Made by a program: the position numbers and the translations under genes | Notes under the pieces: generated by a model | The model's database searches: none | What the model saw: only the letters and a program-made list of their open reading frames with translations | What the model was told of the DNA's origin: nothing | In this document: positions 61,877 to 64,000 of the stretch, one piece after another | Position numbering within the stretch: position 1 is the stretch's first letter | Layout of the letters: each line of letters opens with the position of its first letter | NCBI GenBank assembly: GCA_024235415.1 | Contig: JACKML010000002.1 | Location: 248,001 to 312,000, forward strand | Direction of reading: 5' to 3' | Origin: Chromatiaceae bacterium | GTDB taxonomy: Bacteria > Pseudomonadota > Gammaproteobacteria > Chromatiales > Chromatiaceae | DNA length: 64,000 bases

Positions 61877-62107
61877 TTACTCCGTCGAAGGACCGCAGCA
61901 GCTACCCTCACCCGCCAGCTGTACCGGTGGACAGGGCACGCTGCCGTACGAACAGTAGACACAACAGTCACCCGGCTGTGGCCGTAAGAGCGTTGAACAA
62001 CCCGGACACTGCCAGTACCAGACACACTGATCGGTCGGCATGGTTTCGGTCTGCGTGAAGCCGCATTCGGGGCACGTAAGTGTTGAATCAAGTACTGGAT
62101 CTGTCAT
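61877..62107 (-). CDS. GDCCVxC domain protein
   Basis: A 76-residue Cys-rich protein with a zinc-ribbon-like pair (CPEC...CPGC) and the diagnostic GDCCVYCSYG. Homologues are often selenoproteins; here the position is Cys. The role is unknown; it is usually linked to metal or arsenic genes. It lies between the small thioredoxin and the permease gene. Confidence 0.85.
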   Translation of the reverse strand: MTDPVLDSTLTCPECGFTQTETMPTDQCVWYWQCPGCSTLLRPQPGDCCVYCSYGSVPCPPVQLAGEGSCCGPSTE

Positions 62108-62114
62108 GGCTGAT

Positions 62115-63068
62115 TCATGCTATGGCATTGAAACCCCAACCGACCAGCGTAAACGCGATCGCCAGCACCCCGGCAAACAGCGCCAGCGCCTGCCACTTGA
62201 TCACCTTGCGCAGAATCAGCATCTCCGGCAGCGACAGCGCCGCCACGCTCATCATCAGCGCCAGCGTTGTACCCACCGCCACGCCCTTGGTCAGCATCGC
62301 TTCGGCGACCGGAATCACACCGGTCGCGTTCGAATACAGGGGGATGCCCATCAACACTGCGGCGGGGACCGTGTACCAGGCGTCACCGCCCAGATTCTCG
62401 CTGACCCACTGCCCCGGTACGAAGCCATGGAACAGCGCACCGACACCGATACCGAGCAACACCCATTTCCAGATACGGCCGACGATCTCCTTGACCTCGG
62501 CCACGGCATAACGGTGGCGGCCGGCGAATGAACGATCAGGTTGCGGCAGATCGGCCTGACCCATCTGGATCTTCCAGACGTAGTCCTCGACCCAGCGTTC
62601 GGGTTTGAACGACTGCATCACGATGCCGCCAAACCAGGCCACCAACAGGCCTGCGCCGACGTAAAGGGCGGCCAGCTTCCAACCCAGGATACCGACCAGG
62701 ATCACCGCGGCGACTTCGTTGATCATCGGGCTGGCGATCAGAAAAGAGAAGGTCACACCCAGCGGGATGCCGGCCTCGACAAAGCCGATGAACAGCGGCA
62801 CCGACGAGCAGGAGCAGAACGGCGTCAGCGCCCCGAGCGTAACGGCGAACCCCCGCGCCTGCCAGTCCGGCCGACCGCGCACGAACTCGCGCACCCGCTC
62901 CGGCGACAGCAGTGCACGCAGCAACCCCATCACGTAGATCACGATCACCAGCAGCGCGAAGATCTTCGTCACGTCCATGACGAAGAAATGCACCGCCGCA
63001 CCCAGGTGCGAGGCCGGGTCGAGACCGAGCGCCTGGTACACGATCAGGTTGGCGAAGGACTCAAACAA
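62115..63068 (-). CDS. YraQ/DUF318 family permease
   Basis: A 317-residue membrane protein with about eight TM helices. Signature FCSCSSVPLFIGFVEAGIPLG and SFLIASPMINEVAAVILVG, then ATGVIPVAEAMLTKGVAVGT. ArsP-type members export trivalent organoarsenicals; others are uncharacterised. The linked thioredoxin and arsJ support an arsenic role. Its start overlaps the arsJ stop by 8 bp. Confidence 0.85.
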   Translation of the reverse strand: MFESFANLIVYQALGLDPASHLGAAVHFFVMDVTKIFALLVIVIYVMGLLRALLSPERVREFVRGRPDWQARGFAVTLGALTPFCSCSSVPLFIGFVEAGIPLGVTFSFLIASPMINEVAAVILVGILGWKLAALYVGAGLLVAWFGGIVMQSFKPERWVEDYVWKIQMGQADLPQPDRSFAGRHRYAVAEVKEIVGRIWKWVLLGIGVGALFHGFVPGQWVSENLGGDAWYTVPAAVLMGIPLYSNATGVIPVAEAMLTKGVAVGTTLALMMSVAALSLPEMLILRKVIKWQALALFAGVLAIAFTLVGWGFNAIA

Positions 63069-64000
63069 CGGCCGGCTCCTTCTGACCCGTCGACACCTCG
63101 GGCAGCTTGAAAGACAGCAAGGCCGCCGCCAGCACGAAACCCGCTGACCACCACAGGCAACCTTCGAGCCCCTGCGTCTGGTAGGCCCAGCCGGACAGCA
63201 CGGTCCCCGCCAGCCGGCCGCCGGCGTTGGCCATGTAATAGAAACCGACGTTCATCGACACCTTGTCGAAGTCCGAGTAGGCCAGAATCAGGTAGGAATG
63301 AACGGCTGAATTGATCGCGAACACGATCCCGAACAGGACCAGACCGACGATCAGCACCACCGTTGCATCCCAACCCTGCTGCAGCGCGAGTGCGATGCCG
63401 GCCGGAAACAGCGCCAGCACGAAGGCCCAGAGTCTTGCCGTGCCGCCACCGGGACCCTGTCCGTGATGGCTGCGCCGTACCAGCCGTGGCGCCGAGGCCT
63501 GCACGATGCCATAGCCGATCACCCAGATCGCGAGAAAGGCGCCGACGGCAGTGAAATCCCAGCCCAGCACCGAGTAGAGGAACACCGGCAGGCCGACCAC
63601 GAACCAGGCATCGCGTGATCCGAACAGGAAGAAGCGCGCCGCGGCCAGCCAGTTGATCTCCGGACGGTTTGAGAACACCTGGGTGAACTTCGGCTTGGAC
63701 TTCATCTTGCCGACGCCTGAGGGCAGCAGGATCGCCGTCAGGATGAGTACCGTAAACAACACGCCGGCCAGTATCGCCAGCGCGCCACGAAAGCCGATCC
63801 ACTCCAGCAGCGCCGCGCCGACAAAGAACCCGGCCCCTTTGAGTGCATTCTTCGAGCCCGTCAGCACGGCGACCCATTTGAACAGATTGGACTCGCCACC
63901 AGACCCGGCCAACGTCTTCACACTGGCCTTGGCAGACATCTTGTTGAGATCCTTGGCGATGCCCGACAGGGCCTGGGCTGCCATGACATAGGCGACCGAC
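63061..64000 (-). CDS. arsJ: Organoarsenical efflux MFS transporter ArsJ, 5' end outside window
   Basis: The visible 313 or so residues are the C-terminal part of ArsJ, an MFS permease that exports 1-arseno-3-phosphoglycerate made by a linked GAPDH. Strongly conserved: MAAQALSGIAKDLNKMSAKA, VAVLTGSKNALKG, KFTQVFSNRPEINWLAAARF and FFLFGSRDAWFVVGLPVFLY. About 90 N-terminal residues lie past the right edge. The GAPDH gene is expected beyond it. It is followed by the permease in the same operon. Confidence 0.9.
   Translation of the reverse strand, partial: SVAYVMAAQALSGIAKDLNKMSAKASVKTLAGSGGESNLFKWVAVLTGSKNALKGAGFFVGAALLEWIGFRGALAILAGVLFTVLILTAILLPSGVGKMKSKPKFTQVFSNRPEINWLAAARFFLFGSRDAWFVVGLPVFLYSVLGWDFTAVGAFLAIWVIGYGIVQASAPRLVRRSHHGQGPGGGTARLWAFVLALFPAGIALALQQGWDATVVLIVGLVLFGIVFAINSAVHSYLILAYSDFDKVSMNVGFYYMANAGGRLAGTVLSGWAYQTQGLEGCLWWSAGFVLAAALLSFKLPEVSTGQKEPAVV

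Overview
The window is a high-GC bacterial chromosome segment, most likely from a gammaproteobacterium. The evidence is the fur / bamE / rnfH / ratA / smpB / ssrA order, the TRAP-TAXI transporter, PHA granule genes, a PEP-CTERM remnant and a Mo-dependent formate dehydrogenase operon. A sulfur-oxidising Chromatiales-like lineage is a guess from gene content, not a demonstrated assignment.

Layout. 1-10.3 kb: gltX (cut by the edge), a phospholipase-D-type lipoprotein, tRNA-Val(CAC), a PEP-CTERM remnant, a TetR regulator with a secreted DsrE-like protein sharing a 15-bp operator, then a TonB receptor / YfiR / CHASE8 hybrid-kinase operon with a possible cobalamin-riboswitch-like leader. 10.3-31.5 kb: a formate dehydrogenase and molybdenum-cofactor region. 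mobA-mobB-moeA, an NtrC-type regulator with its sensor kinase and moeB, moaA-fdhD-HTH regulator, and a ten-gene FDH operon (DUF3305, DUF3306, polyferredoxin, TorD-like, Tat peptide, fdhA, fdhB, fdhC, NarI-like cytochrome b, HdrD/DsrK-like Fe-S protein) ending at a clear terminator. 31.5-36.7 kb: cell-wall enzymes and housekeeping genes. 36.9-38.3 kb: phaB and a phasin with repeated TGCA-type operators. 38.3-49.8 kb: DUF2889, exported Pcm, a polytopic spermidine-synthase-like protein, a lytic transglycosylase, lipase-maturation factor, nitroreductase, and a TRAP-TAXI transporter. 49.9-57.0 kb: fur to ssrA, followed by a 2.85-kb integrase-less insertion in ssrA carrying an AbiE toxin-antitoxin pair and a methyltransferase. 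57.1-64 kb: glycerol kinase / glycerol-3-phosphate dehydrogenase with a decayed phosphodiesterase fragment, a metal-efflux gene with a truncated MerR gene, and an arsenic-type cluster ending in arsJ (cut by the edge).

The strongest system-level signal is regulatory. Four sites with sigma-54 -24/-12 geometry (GG-N10-GC) precede mobA, moaA, the DUF3305 gene and the FDH Tat peptide gene. A 15-bp palindrome GCGACAAATTGTCGC lies between mobA and the NtrC-type regulator, and a 14/15 copy lies between the divergent moaA and FDH promoters. This suggests one local two-component system drives both formate dehydrogenase and assembly of its cofactor.

Caution: fdhA needs five, and the NarI-like gene one, single-base restorations to read through. 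All six are losses, which looks like sequence error more than gene decay.
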